Shown here: positions 25,501-38,839 of the stretch, one piece after another
How positions within the stretch are numbered: the stretch's first letter is position 1
How the letters are laid out: every line of letters begins with the position of its first letter
DNA from: Paramecium tetraurelia
Lineage: Eukaryota > Ciliophora > Oligohymenophorea > Peniculida > Parameciidae
DNA length: 64,000 nucleotides
Assembly (NCBI RefSeq): GCF_000165425.1
Contig: NW_001799233.1
Coordinates: 251,256 to 315,255, forward strand
Direction: 5' to 3'
Notes under the pieces: generated by a model
What the model saw: the letters and a program-made list of their open reading frames with translations, nothing else
What the model was told of the DNA's origin: nothing
Databases searched by the model: none
Program-made: the position numbers and the translations under genes

Positions 25501-26148
25501 TATGAATTGGGTGATAACTTTAATTTATTGATCAATATTATCATTTTTTGCTTGGTTGTTTAATGCATAATAGCAACCTTAATTAATTTTCAATGCTTCT
25601 TTCATCCATTGCTGTCCTTATTGTTATTAATTCAATTTGAAATAACAGTTTGACAACAAAGCATAGCAATAACTATTTTCACCTACATGTTCTAAAATCT
25701 TAGTGGCTTTTTAGTATTGGTTCAGGCTGATGTAACACTCAGCCAAGACCAGGTGTTTGTGTTTCTGGTCGTCTTTGTTCTCAAGGTCACCCAGAGAATT
25801 GAAGATTTTGAGTGCCTCCTCGTATTCTTAGAGCTCCAATTGTCTGAGCCCAAAATAGAACTTCTGTTCATCTGAACCTCCTAATTTGACCTCTTTATCC
25901 TAGAAGTAATTTAGAATGGTTTCTATCACATCTTTGTCTTAACCTTGGAGTTCATTAGAGAGTGTTTGAGCCTTCGTGAGTAAATCGGAGGAGGTCTTGG
26001 AAATGCATGATCCCAGTGGTATTGGACTCTTCAGCTAGTGCAATTTGATGAGAGTCTTGCACTCGATAAGTTTGTTTGGCTAGGAGTTCAAGAGTTGTTG
26101 TGCTTGTTCATAATTTCCACTTTTATAAGATTCTACAGGCGAATCCAT
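22573..26148 (-). CDS. Large TPR-repeat protein with C-terminal CaaX box, 1191 aa
   Basis: A single exon of 1192 codons. From about residue 100 to 750 it is made of tetratricopeptide-type helix pairs with the usual pattern of Gly/Ala, Tyr and Pro (for example YEEALKIF, YQKATKIL, FEEALKTIEQGL). Two modules of about 190 residues are related to each other, each containing a GEYxCxPxG element (MGEYACRPRG and WGEYSCKPKG). The last 400 residues are helical with coiled-coil segments. The extreme C terminus is GCCTIM: the last four residues fit a CaaX prenylation signal (X = Met favours farnesyl), with a second Cys just before. I infer a membrane-anchored protein-binding scaffold. It ends 48 bp from the eL41 stop. 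Confidence 0.85.
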
Positions 26149-26233
26149 TAAAATTTTAATAATGAGGTATTCGACATATGGGGTACCGTATTTAAATTAA
26201 TAAAATAGTATTATTTATTCAGAGGGGGTCTAA

Positions 26234-28008
<1,775 letters not shown>

Positions 28009-28113
28009 TTGTCACTTTAGATTGTTAAGATAAATAAGATTACCTTTTTATATATATATTAAATCATAATTACTATTAGAATTCTTTAATTTATTTCTTA
28101 AAAGTTAACAAAA

Positions 28114-29069
28114 ATGCAAGAAAAGGGAAGTGCTTTTTATTTGACATTATTGATAATAATTTCAGTGTTATCTTTGATTGGATGTTCAGTCTTGTTATTT
28201 GATTATTTAAAATAGAGAAAAAGTGCTAATCTAGCAGCAAAATTATTAGCAATATTGTCTATAAGTGATGCAATTTATGTCATCGCTGTAGTCATTAATC
28301 CTACCCCATGTACTCAATGAAATATAAATTAGAGATTGATGGGGCTCTTTGTGTAATATAGGCTCTATTGAAGTAATCGTCAAGTGTTTCCACATTTATC
28401 GTAAACTTTTTCTTTTGCTTAACTACATCTCTCACAATAGTGGAAAACATAGATATCACAGATGACAAATATTACAAATACATAAGGAATGCTAAATTTT
28501 TTTCGGTTCTATTTCCTTTTTTAATTGCTCTTATTCCTCTTACTTATAATGGATACGGAATATAATATTATGCATGTAGTTTTAAAACTCAAAACAATTA
28601 CTGGTTAGGAGAATTCCTCTTATTTTATGTTCCCTTTGGATTATTTTTTGGATCAAGCATTTATTTCCTTATTAAAATAAAAAGATTTCTCAGTGAAATC
28701 CAATCTAATAAATTAGGTCATGAGGATTATAGACTTTTTAGAAGAACTTTAATTTTACAAAATAGTCAGATTGTTGTAGGGGAATAATATACAAGATTTC
28801 TGTTCTATTATACTCTTGTTCATCTTTTCTGTTGGCTTCCCATTATTTTGAGTTCAATATGCGAGATTATATGGAAGAGAGACTTCGTATGGTTTGGAGG
28901 AATAAGTTATCTTTGTGCATGCTCATAAGGGTTCCTGGATTTCGTTCTATTCATGATTAGCAAACGAGTTTCTTCTCGATCATATGTTTAAGAAAGGAAC
29001 AGTAGTTATATGTCTGTGGAACCAGTAGACATTTATAGGGGCTCTGTTGTATACAATTCAAGTTTATGA
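28114..29069 (+). CDS. cAMP-receptor-like seven-transmembrane GPCR, 310 aa
   Basis: Two exons with a 23-nt intron (28310-28332). Seven hydrophobic segments can be counted: LTLLIIISVLSLIGCSVLL, LLAILSISDAIYVIAVV, FIVNFFFCLTTSLTIVE, FFSVLFPFLIALIPL, FLLFYVPFGLFFGSSIYFL, FYYTLVHLFCWLPIIL and LCACSQGFLDFVLF. The order and the last element are typical of the class E (Dictyostelium cAR) and related receptors found in ciliates. The intracellular loop after TM5 is basic and the short tail has many Ser and Tyr. It likely couples an external cue to G-protein or cyclic-nucleotide signalling; the ligand is unknown. It begins 105 bp after the AMPK-related kinase. Confidence 0.82.
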
Positions 29070-29227
29070 TTTAATGTTTTGCTGTAAATTATATATTTAT
29101 TCAACTTAAATAGACTAATTATCATTCTTAATTACATTCAGATGAGCATATGATGTATCATTCATGACAGTAGTAATAAAGCTAAATTTCTTTATCTTCA
29201 CTCTCGAATATCTGTTTAAATTAATAA

Positions 29228-30520
29228 ATGAATTTTATAAAGTCTCTATTTCACTAATAGAGTTCATAGCAAAAAAAGATTGTTCAAAAGAAAGAAGTCG
29301 GATCCTCCATACTAGATTCACAATTCACCCAAGTCAGACTTTAGGATATCAAAATAATGTCGAGGGATTTTAGAAAATTGGATGAAATTCTCAAGCATTA
29401 GCCAGAAACAATAAATGAACAATTTAAGAGATGCTACAGCTTCCATGTCATTTTGTCCAGCGATTACACATAATCAATAGAAATGATTCTCAAATATTTT
29501 GAAACTCATCAGCATGACTAATTTAAGCAAACATTTCAGTCTACACATTCTAAGACCATGGCTACTTAACATGTGAATTTAACAATCCAAAATATCAATG
29601 ATCAAAAAATGAATACTATGTAATCATAAAACTCCATGTTTCTCAATGTATCTGATGTAAACTTAAAATTATTGATTATTTTTAGTAAATTTAAGTATTT
29701 GAACTGATAAATTAAAATGAATAAGGATTCATGAATATATACTTCAATTACATACAAAGAATCACACAAAACTTCGATGTCTATAGTTCCTGTAAATTTT
29801 AGCAATACCCCTATTAAGATGATTCACATAACCGTAAACTTTAATTTCTTTGGCTCTTCAAAATAATCAATCTACTTAATTTTAAACTCAGCTTCATCCC
29901 CTATTTCCAATTCAATTTCAAACATAAATCTTAAAACACTCTCATCATCCGAGATATAGCCTATCTAATTTATAAGGATTGTTTAGTAGAGTATGCTTTC
30001 TTAAGAAATGAGATCACCGAAATGCTCGATTCTTATTCCTAATTTCAAATTAAGGAATGTATAAAAATAACATTTATTTAGCCCTTCAATTCTATGAGTT
30101 AATCTTGATAATGAAAGATATCACAAGTAAGTTGACAGTATTTTATTAAATGAGGTCTTCATTTGCTCTCAATTCTGAATCAGTTAGGGATGTAAAGTGG
30201 TTTGTAATTGAAAAAAAATTGATGATTGAAATAGATAATTACATTTCTAAAATTAAGTTGCTTAACACTACTTAATTTAAAAAGAGCCTTATGGTTCCAA
30301 ATCAAAAAAATTTAATCTAAGACTTTTAAAACGCTTAGTAAGATCCAAGTCTCTTAGATAATTCATTACATAAAGTAATATCAATGTAATATCATAGGAA
30401 CCAACAACTGCAAAACAAATAAAAATGTGCAATGAATTATTATACTCACCTCTAAAATTGAAATAACTAAAACGTGGAGAACATTCTAGATAATAATCAA
30501 GAAATTGTAAGAATCTTTGA
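29228..30520 (+). CDS. Unknown protein, 406 aa
   Basis: Four exons (introns 29657-29685, 30098-30117, 30375-30397) sum to 407 codons. Start ATG 29228 (MNFIKSLFHQQ); ATG 29357 is an in-frame alternative. The central part (FFxxx-rich, YAFLRNEITEMLDSY) looks folded and hydrophobic; the rest is charged and helical. No recognised domain. The opposite strand is also open over part of this gene, and I weighed both: the plus strand gives a longer multi-exon model with balanced composition and small standard introns, so it is preferred. Function unknown. Confidence 0.55.
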
Positions 30521-30551
30521 CTAATAATTACAACTTCAAATAAGTTATTTT

Positions 30552-30798
30552 TCAATTAAATAAAAACTCAAACTATTTTCCTAAAATTAAAAACTTAATT
30601 TCTTACTACTAACTCATGGACTTCATTTCTATTAGTAACAGATTTCTAGTCATCTCTCTGTTTCTATAAACTTGTTCAATATGATCTCTAAATTACTCAT
30701 CATTATAATTTATTAACTAAATTTAGATAAGGCTAAGCCAAAGTACTTTGTAGTTAATCAAACTAATCCATCACTAATAATAAACTTTCAAGAAGCAT
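30552..30798 (-). CDS. Possible small protein, 74 aa
   Basis: ATG 30798 with one 22-nt intron gives 75 codons; the second exon is charged and helical (QFRDHIEQVYRNREM, then KFLILGKQFEFLFN). It ends tail to tail with the 406-aa gene 31 bp away. A plus-strand frame over the same bases (30679-30932) looks almost as natural, so this call is weak. Confidence 0.28.
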
Positions 30799-31315
30799 TC
30801 AAAATAATTTAATTAATTAAAGGTCTTAATTAGTTTCCTTAGCATAATTGGGATTTCTTATTATAATTGATTGAATCAAAGTATATTTATGGAAAGCTCC
30901 GCTGTAATCTATTAATTTGACTTTAAATTCAAAATATATCTTTTACTTTTAATGAAAATGAATTATTGAATCTTATTTGTAATTATTAACTCTATGCATA
31001 GAGTATTTTACTCGGAATAATAATATTCAGTAGATTTTTTGATTATAACTTTAATTGTAACCAATTTATTTGATTATTTGAAACTGAATATGTATTCAAG
31101 CACATATATCTTTTCTATTGTTTTTAATAATAAAAATTCCTTCCTTTTTTGTTATAAAAATATAATTAAATAACTGATTCTAAATAAAATTTACTTAGTA
31201 TATTGTGTTGTTCTTAATCAATAATAATGGTGAGTCATCTTTGAGATTGTTTCTTAGTAATTCCTACTCAGATAATTTATAATATCGATATTAATAATAT
31301 AAAAATTCAGTTTCA
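30799..31315. other. Spacer upstream of the CDKL kinase
   Basis: About 520 bp, strongly A+T rich. No firm gene. A competing plus-strand open frame starts at 30679 and runs to about 30932; otherwise nothing was recognised. Confidence 0.4.
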
Positions 31316-32842
31316 ATGAATAAGTATGAAGTTAAAGGAGTTGTAGGAGAGGGAGCTTACGGAATCGTGCTAAAATGCGAAAATAAAGAAAATAATCAGA
31401 TTGGTAGACAGTTATTTCTATTATTAGTGGCAATTAAGAAGTTCAAAGAGACCGAGGATAATGAGATTGTTAAAAAAAGTATTTAGAGGGAAGTCAAGAT
31501 GTTGAGACTATTGAAACACCCTAATATTATTGATTTATTCGAAGCATTCAAGAGGTATTTATATCAATGATGTAAAAGAAAAGGGAGAATCTATCTAGTT
31601 TTTGAGTATGTAGAAAAGAATTTACTTGAAGTGTTACAAGCCTCGCCTAATGGTTTAGATGTATTACATTTAATATTGTAAGTAAGGATTCCTTAAGAAA
31701 ATTGCATTTTAATTATTAAAAGCTATAGAGTTTATTCATTATCATGATATTGTTCATCGAGATATCAAACCTGAAAATATTCTAATTGATAATGAAAACA
31801 ATTTAAAACTTATTGATTTTGGATTTGCCAGAGTAAAGCTTTGAATTAATTTTCGTAGAGTCTCAATTTACCAGACACTTTAACAGACTATGTCGCGACA
31901 AGATGGTATAGATCTCCTGAACTTCTATTGAATTATCAGACCTATGGAAAAGGAGTAGATTTATGGGCCATAGGTTGTTTACTTTGTGAACTCACAGATG
32001 GAGAACCTATGTTTCCAGGAGAGAATGAAACTGATTAATTATATTTGATCCAAAAGACACTTGGCCCTTTAACACATGAACAATTGGAAGTATTTCAAAA
32101 GAATCCTAGATTTCTTGGAATGAAATTCCCTGAGATTGGAAAGCCTGAGACTATAGAGAGAAGGTATTTATAAACTAATAGAAATAATAATAGATATCTT
32201 GGGAAATTACCCTAGAAAGCTATAGGATTAGTGAAAGGCCTATTGAGGATGGACCCTAAAGAGCGTTTCACTTGTCTGGACGCATTGAAACATCCCTACT
32301 TCGCTGATTATCCAGAGGCACAGGAATATATTAAATAAATCGAGAGCAGATAGAATCATATCTAAAATGATGTTAATCAAAAAAGAGATTCTCTTATGAG
32401 TTAATAGAAATAACAAAATCAGATTGGACACACGAATCAAATCAGAACTAAAGTATTAATTTCTTAATTGTAGAACGTTAAACCAGTTCCTAATTTTTTG
32501 AGTAGCCATGTTTTAATGTAGAGTACTGCGTATAATTATAAGATAACTGATTAACATACGGCTGAGAGGGAGTTGCCAAATATGAAGAAGACTACTTCAG
32601 TTGATAAATTGCCATAAACTCAATATAATGGATTTAGTATTGGGAATGGTTTCTCCTTTGCGCCCTCCAAAAACTAATAACTAAAAGCAACTTAACCCAT
32701 AAAACAATCTTAACCCTAAATTAAAATATAAAACTTGAACATTATTTATAATGCCAATACTTACAATTACTAATTATAACAACAGCAATAATAATAATAG
32801 CCTCAATAACAATAAAGAAAAATAATAAAGAAAAAAAGTTGA
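31316..32842 (+). CDS. CDKL-type (cyclin-dependent kinase-like) protein kinase, 466 aa
   Basis: Six exons (introns 31404-31427, 31555-31578, 31661-31682, 31833-31858, 32164-32193). It starts [18 protein letters not shown], then [42 protein letters not shown], a canonical CDKL activation segment with the TDY motif, and WAIGCLL. The helix after the catalytic core ([15 protein letters not shown]...RYLGKL) is also CDKL-like. The C-terminal 130 residues are Gln/Asn-rich, ending in a polyQ-like run. CDKL kinases regulate ciliary length and intraflagellar transport in Chlamydomonas and animals, so a ciliary role is likely here by inference. All catalytic residues are present. Confidence 0.9.
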
Positions 32843-32905
32843 TTAATTTTAATGTTTTATTAAAACTAACTAATTAAATCTAAAATTGATTATAAGTTAT
32901 AAATA

Positions 32906-34505
32906 TCATTCTAAACCAAAAATACCTTCCAATGCTTCATGAATGGTTGCCTTCAAAAAAACTTCCATTGTTTCCAGTTCTTCATATCTAGAAAACTTTA
33001 CAAAACCAAATATTTACTTTGGCAATTCTAATCTGTTAAAACATGTATGAGCCTTAGGGTATGGATTTTCTTAATCGAAATTACTGGCTTAAATGCAGAA
33101 ATATGAAATTTCTCCTCTGTTGCTCTCAAGTTTACTATTATTGAGGATTGTAATTACCTAAAGCCTTCCACTGGAACTCTAGTTGAACCAGTGCAAAATC
33201 TCAAAAATTAAGATAGTTCAGCCTAATTCCAAGTGCTTAAGATCTACCAAAACCATATAATAAAGTAATCCTCTGCAGAACAGTCTTTATATATTGTATA
33301 TTTGGACCAATCTTAAAGATCAATAAATGGAAGTCCAAATAAGATCATTTCTAATTCCTAAGGTTTGAAAATTCTTAATAAGGTTTTTGGAATCACTTGA
33401 TAGAATCCTGTCAGAAAATCTGAGAGATAAGGTTCTAAAAACTATGAAGTGTAGTAGAATATACTAGGATGTGTTATAATTAAAGATACTTTAAATTGAT
33501 ATATTCCTAAGCATTAGAATTAGTTACTTTGATTTCACATCCATTCTCTTTTAAATTGATAGTCTTACCAAAATATTCTAACTAAAAGTAGAGATCTAAT
33601 TAATCAGAATTATTATTTAATAAATATTGCCAAGAATAAAATAACTAAACTGTTGATCTTATAATATTACATCTTCATCAAAATATTTGATGTCTTCCAA
33701 CACTATCTTCTGTCTCAAGATATGTTTAATAATTGTACGATCTAAAAATGAACTAAGTGGGATTCTTTCAAAAAGACATTTTCCCACAATTATTCCTAAA
33801 AAGGAAAAGAGTTATCTTTTGTCAATAGTATTTGATTAAACATTAGGATTGAATTTGTACGTGAGTTCTTTAGTGTCAGTTTTTTACAGATATCCCTAAT
33901 CGACTAATTATTATAAAATAGAAGTTGACCATTCTCTCAGCAAACCTCCTGCATCCTAGACTTTTTGATCTTCCTGAAATTTTATTTTCAATTCTCCATG
34001 TAAAAGACGAGATTTCAATTTCATTATACTCTCCACTGAAGATTCTAATATTTGATTTTATGAAACAGATATAACAGTGCATCCATTCTAATGTATTTTT
34101 TATTAAATTTACTTGCCATGGAATTCTAAGTTTTTCTAGTTTTGCTCTGAACCAAACTTGCTTTTAACCAAAAGGTTCTTGTTAAATATTCTTTTTTATT
34201 TCTCATAGTTACCTATTCATTAATTTGGAGACTAGGGTTGTATTCCTTTAGTACCCACTAGAATCCTTATTCGTTTTAAACCTTTTCCCAATATTTGATT
34301 CCTCGATAATCTTCTATTCTATTTATATTTTATTAAGAAGACAATAGGCAATTATCTAAGTGATCATTAAACTTCAAATTTAATTTATCTATATTACAGC
34401 ATGATTAGTTGTGTAAGATGGGAAAAGTTATTAACACTTTGGACACTCAACTTCCCTTCCAAGAGTTGTTTGACTCGGAGATTTAATTGAACAGCAACAC
34501 CCCAT
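32906..34505 (-). CDS. Compact HECT ubiquitin ligase with N-terminal MGCCC and C2HC zinc finger, 483 aa
   Basis: Seven exons (introns 34372-34397, 34191-34212, 34088-34112, 33645-33670, 33464-33489, 33135-33157), exactly 484 codons. It begins MGCCCSIK: Gly2 fits N-myristoylation and the three Cys could be palmitoylated. Residues 26-48 hold CPKC...H...H..C, a C2HC zinc-finger pattern. The rest is a HECT domain: QDAGGLLREW, FLGIIVGKCLFERIPL, GLPFIDLQDW, IWFWQIL, FCTGSTRVPVEGF and, near the end, PKAHTCFNRLELP with the catalytic Cys in the conserved AHTCFN. It ends in the usual GFGLE-like tail. So it is an active-site-intact E3 that takes ubiquitin from an E2, probably at a membrane. Very short for a HECT ligase. 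Converges on the CDKL gene. Confidence 0.9.
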
Positions 34506-35152
34506 TAGATTAAATTATAAACTAAAAAAATAATATAATAACATTTAAGCTTAGCATTATATATTCTTAAGTTAAAGTCTCAATATTTACAATATACCCA
34601 TCTTCTTATATTCATTTTTTAATGTAGTCATCACTGTTTTTTGTCAGTATGATATCTAGTCATACAATAATCATGATATATTTAATTGTAATTAATTTTC
34701 TTTTCTAAACCAATAGATACAAATTGAATGTTTTTAATTCAACCCTTACCACCATGAGATCCATGATCGCTCCAAATTAACATCACTATTAAACCATTCT
34801 TCTTTATTAAAAATATATTAAAGTAGCCTTAAGGTACTTCTTAATTTCAAAGTATAATAGATCATTTCCTCCAACCCCAAAACATAATATGATAAAATAA
34901 TTTATAATTAAAAAGCACTCTAGAAGATGAATCACTACCACGTTTTTAAATTAGAATCTTGAAGTTGACTTTCTATTCTTGTGTGAAATAAATCTTTATT
35001 TAATAAAGAATATTAATCTATAATTCCTTAAGATTATATTAGGTATAGTATTGAGTGATTTTTTTCAATTTATTCCAAAATAACATTAATAATTTAAGGT
35101 AGATTTTGTTATTTATTAAGAATAAGATTTTGGTTCAAAAACAATTTAATAA
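34506..35152. other. Spacer, no gene seen
   Basis: About 650 bp of A+T-rich DNA between the HECT gene start and the left arm of the inverted repeat. A frame opens at 34418 on plus inside the HECT gene but is not convincing. Nothing else recognised. Confidence 0.5.
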
Positions 35153-35287
35153 ATTAATAATAGAAATAGAATATAAAAAATAAATGATATATATAATAAA
35201 GAATAAATTAGAAATAAATGGAATAAGAGGAATGTGAAATATGAAGAGATTGATATAAGTAAAAGTATGAGTAATAATAATAAAAAT

Positions 35288-35295
35288 AAAAAAAA
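35288..35295 (-). terminator. Pol III T-run terminator of the left tRNA-Ser
   Basis: Eight T residues on the minus strand begin two bases after the discriminator of the tRNA. This is the normal RNA polymerase III stop. Confidence 0.8.
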
Positions 35296-35296
35296 T

Positions 35297-35377
35297 CGAT
35301 GCCTGTGAGACTCGAACTCACGCGGGAAATCCCAACGGCTTAGCAGGCCGCCGCCTTAACCACTCGGCCAAAGCATC
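35297..35377 (-). tRNA. tRNA-Ser(GCU)
   Basis: Folds as a class II tRNA: 7-bp acceptor (GATGCTT with AGGCATC), D arm with the A-box TGGCCGAGTGG, 5-bp anticodon stem with loop CTGCTAA (anticodon GCT, reads AGC and AGT as Ser), long variable arm (GGGATTTCCC), T arm GTGAG-TTCGAGT-CTCAC with the B-box GTTCGAGTC, and discriminator G. No intron. Bases 81, identical to the copy at 54416-54496. Confidence 0.96.
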
Positions 35378-35627
35378 TAACTTGTTTTATTTATGACTTC
35401 TAATTTTTTATAAGATATATCATTATTCTTTTTAATTAATATATAAGCACATTTATTTTTATATTTTTATATTTCAATTATCTAATTTCTAATATTCATA
35501 ATTACCCATTCTATATATTAATGAATATCAAACTAAAATGTAATCTCATTATTTCTACACATTTTCCTCTATATCTTTCTTCATTCTCTATATCCTTATT
35601 AACAAAAACCAATATTATTTTATAATT

Positions 35628-36080
35628 TATACTTATTATTATTCTATCTATCAAAGGATGAATATAAGAATACTAAAATAGCAAAATTGAAAATATTCTA
35701 TCAAAACAATAAATCCAGAATTTATCTTTTGCTATATCATGATTTAAACAAATTTTCTTATGAAAAATTCAATTGGGTTTTAATCGCTAATATTAGTTAA
35801 GAAGAAATTGGATATCTACAACTATTAGATCTTAAATAAGAGTTGTAATAAAAGATTTTTATATAATTTTTTATCATTTTTAGAAGAATCATAAGAATTT
35901 GATTTATTTTATAAAAAATCATTTTTCAAAAAGTAAACTCAAAAGTAATTTATTTAATTATAATTTATATAAATGATATTTAAGTTATTTTGCATATTCT
36001 TTATTATCTTAAGTTTGAAATAATGTATGCAATTTAATATAAATATATAATTAATTTGCTTATTTAACTGATTAAATTCT
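35628..36080. other. Spacer, no gene seen
   Basis: About 450 bp between the left repeat arm and the MORN gene; A+T-rich, no gene recognised. The MORN promoter should be in its last part. Confidence 0.5.
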
Positions 36081-37177
36081 ATGGGAAATGAATGTACTTA
36101 GAGTTGTAATATAAATACATCATCAGAAGTTGGATTGATAGGATTAACCATAGACGAAAGAGGCTAGATTAATAATGATGAATTGCAAAGAAATAAAATC
36201 AATTTTTCATAAGATGAAGATCTTAACATGCAAGCATCAAAAGCTTAACTCTTTAATATGCAGAATAGCAGTTCATATTTTTATTAGAATAAGGATTTAG
36301 AAGACGTTTAAGATAGTACAAAACAATCAAAGCAGCAGAGTAATGTTATGCAATCAAACCAAAATAAGAACAAAAAACTTGAAAAAAGACCCCCCTATTA
36401 ATTTAAGAATGGTGCAATATATGATGGTTAATGGAAAGGAGTGTTTAGAGAAGGTTATGGAATTTAAACATGTAAATAAATAATTCATCACTAGGGCCTG
36501 ATGGTGCAAAATATGAAGGAGAATGGATGAATAATCTTGCAAATGGAAAAGGTAAATTCACTCATGCTGATGGTGATATATATGAAGGAGATTGGGTAGA
36601 TGATAAAGCAAATGGATATGGCATATATATTCATTTAAATGGAGCTAAGTATGAAGGATTTTGGAAAAATGATTAATAAGAAGGTTAAGGTACTGAGGAA
36701 TGGATCGATGGCTCCAAATATTAAGGTAACTACTTAGCTGGTAAGAAAAATGGTTAAGGGTTTTATTAGTGGAGTGATGGTTCAACTTATGATGGAAATT
36801 GGTTGGATAATAAGATAAATGGCTTTGGTATTTATAACTGGTGTGATGGAAGAAGATATGAAGGAGAATGGGTTAACAATAATATGCATGGTAAAGGAAT
36901 CTATACTTGGAAGGATGGAAGAAGATATGAAGGAGAATATCAATTTGATAAGAAACATGGTTTCGGTAAATTTACATGGCCAGATGGCAAAGGTAATTTA
37001 ATAAAACTATCATTAGCTTATGAGGGTCTTTGGGCATATGGAAAATAGAATGGTCAAGGGAAATATGTCCATCCTGATGGTACTACTAAGGTTGGAATAT
37101 GGGAAAAGGGAAATAGGGTTGCTTGGTTGGATGATGATCAAACGTAGGTACCTTAATAATTGAAATAACAATTTTGA
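36081..37177 (+). CDS. MORN-repeat protein with N-terminal myristoylation signal, 349 aa
   Basis: Three exons (introns 36472-36494 and 36993-37016). Residues 1-110 are polar and begin MGNECTQSC, a candidate N-myristoylation plus palmitoylation site. From about residue 113 there are nine MORN repeats of 23 residues with the pattern YEGEWxxxxxxGxGxxxxxDG (for example [18 protein letters not shown]). The end is a short polar tail. MORN arrays bind membranes or proteins and in ciliates and apicomplexans are common in cortical and basal-body structures; a cortical membrane scaffold is the best inference. No enzymatic domain is attached. The repeats are close in sequence, so the copy number might vary between strains. 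Confidence 0.92.
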
Positions 37178-37456
37178 TAATTAATACAACCACCATGATA
37201 TTTTTATATATAGGCAGTATAATGTCGTTTTAAAATGTCTTCACGTAATTGCAAAATAATTAAATCTCTACATTACAATCAAAAATTTCATGCTTAATAT
37301 TGAATATCAAATATCTACTAGTCGACAAGATTTTGTTGAAAATAGAAAAAAAACTTTGTGAAAATTAATAATTTTCAAAAAGTTTTAATGAGAACACTAC
37401 TTTAATTGTACTTTATAGTAATTTGAAATATTTAAATGATTATATGTGATAATAAC

Positions 37457-38344
37457 TCATGTTTATGATTGAGGATTTTATTACATTTAAAGAAAACAGT
37501 TAAAAAAATAAGGCTAATGTTAATAGAGTAACTAGGAATTCAAGATATTACATTCAGCTTATTTAAGTTAATTAAGGTAACAATATTGCTGATACATTGA
37601 ATAGTTAAAATAATTGTAATACATTTATGGTTAATTGTAATACATTTATAAATGTTTCTGATTATCTACATTAAGTTCGAAATTTTTATCTTCCTCCTTT
37701 ATTTTATTAGTTTAAGATTCTGATTTCATATCTACAGTTTTTGCAGGGCTGTTGAGTGCTACTTTTTTATCTAAAATGTCTTATAAAGTTTATAATTCAA
37801 AATATTATTTTATATTATCCTTATTAGTTTCTTAATTTAATAGAAGCTCAGATAAATTATTTAAGTTATCTGAGAGTTGGTTATTTTTTTATAATAATTT
37901 AAGTTGAAATTTTTATCGTTTTTTTAAAATCAAAGAAAAAGTAGTAATTAAAATCTAGCATTCCTTTTTGTACTTAAGCTTATTCATAAGAGTAGATAGA
38001 ATTTCTAACTACTATTTAATTTGTTATTGTACAGATTTGGCTTTATTTAAGCTAAAAATTAGTTATTTTAATTTTTGATTCAATTTCATGTATATAGGAT
38101 TCTTTGCATTTTTTATTTCCATTAAATAAGTTTGTAATGTTTCTAACAGTTCAAAAGGCTTATTTGATGAGTAAATCTAAGTGATATTTATTTTGCAATC
38201 TGAATTACTGTTTATATTGGATAATTATATTTAAGTCTATTCCATTGTATCCAAATATTATTCTTACAATTCATCTAATTGAAGCAATAGTTTTTTCATT
38301 TTAGATAATGATAACTAATCTTTGAGCAATATGCCGTTTTTCAT
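37457..38344 (-). CDS. Unknown coiled-coil protein, 295 aa
   Basis: A single frame of 296 codons with start ATG 38344 and stop 37457-37459. Residues 1 to about 210 are Leu/Gln/Lys/Asn-rich heptad-like helix; the last 80 are low complexity with a doubled QMYYN element and many Tyr, Asn and Gln. The frame stays open upstream of the ATG to about 38480, so the true start or an upstream exon is uncertain. No motif recognised. A structural role is only a guess. Confidence 0.55.
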
Positions 38345-38626
38345 TTTTAATTTGCAATTATTTATAATTATCTAAATACAATCCTATTATTTGGATAAAA
38401 TTGGTTTTGCTTTCTATATTAAATAGGTTTGCTAGTAACTAAAATTTGGATTAATATGTAACAATATATAAGTTAATCATTTAAAAAGTTTCATTTATTA
38501 CAGAGCCTAACCAACCGAAACACCTCTTTTATTTATATTAATTATAATATATTAAAAAACAAATCAAAATAATAATATAGATTCAAGCCAATAAGATACC
38601 GCCAAAATAGTAAGAAACTGTAAAAA

Positions 38627-38839
38627 ATGTTCCTCTAATCATTTCTTAAGCAATTAATCATCAAAATATTGAAGCCTAACCATTTTTCACTATTTAGGAA
38701 TTTGAGAGAAATGAATTTAATAAATAATGTATAATAATTGAGTAATTCAATCTAAACTCACAATTTTATTGGAGAATTAAAAATTAACATCAAAAAAGAA
38801 GTTTTTGAAGGATTACATATATATCCTGTTTAATTCTGA
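38627..38839 (+). CDS. Possible small protein, 70 aa
   Basis: ATG 38627 to TGA 38837-38839; the product starts MFLQSFLKQLIIKILK and is helical and basic. Two other frames over the same bases are also open and look natural, so only transcripts can decide whether any of them is used. Confidence 0.25.

Larger units (their letters stand above)
35153..35627. repeat. Left arm of a ~475-bp inverted duplication carrying tRNA-Ser
   Basis: The arm matches the reverse complement of 54164-54639 almost base for base over its whole length, including the tRNA, about 150 bp on one side and 250 bp on the other. Differences are few single-base changes and small length changes in homopolymers. Identity stops abruptly at both ends. 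The two arms point away from each other with 18.5 kb of unique genes between. Confidence 0.9.

Noticed and set aside
29602..30162. Minus-strand model starting near 30162 with a C2-like look
   Set aside because: It needs four introns, some very short, overlaps the better plus-strand gene completely and has no recognisable domain.
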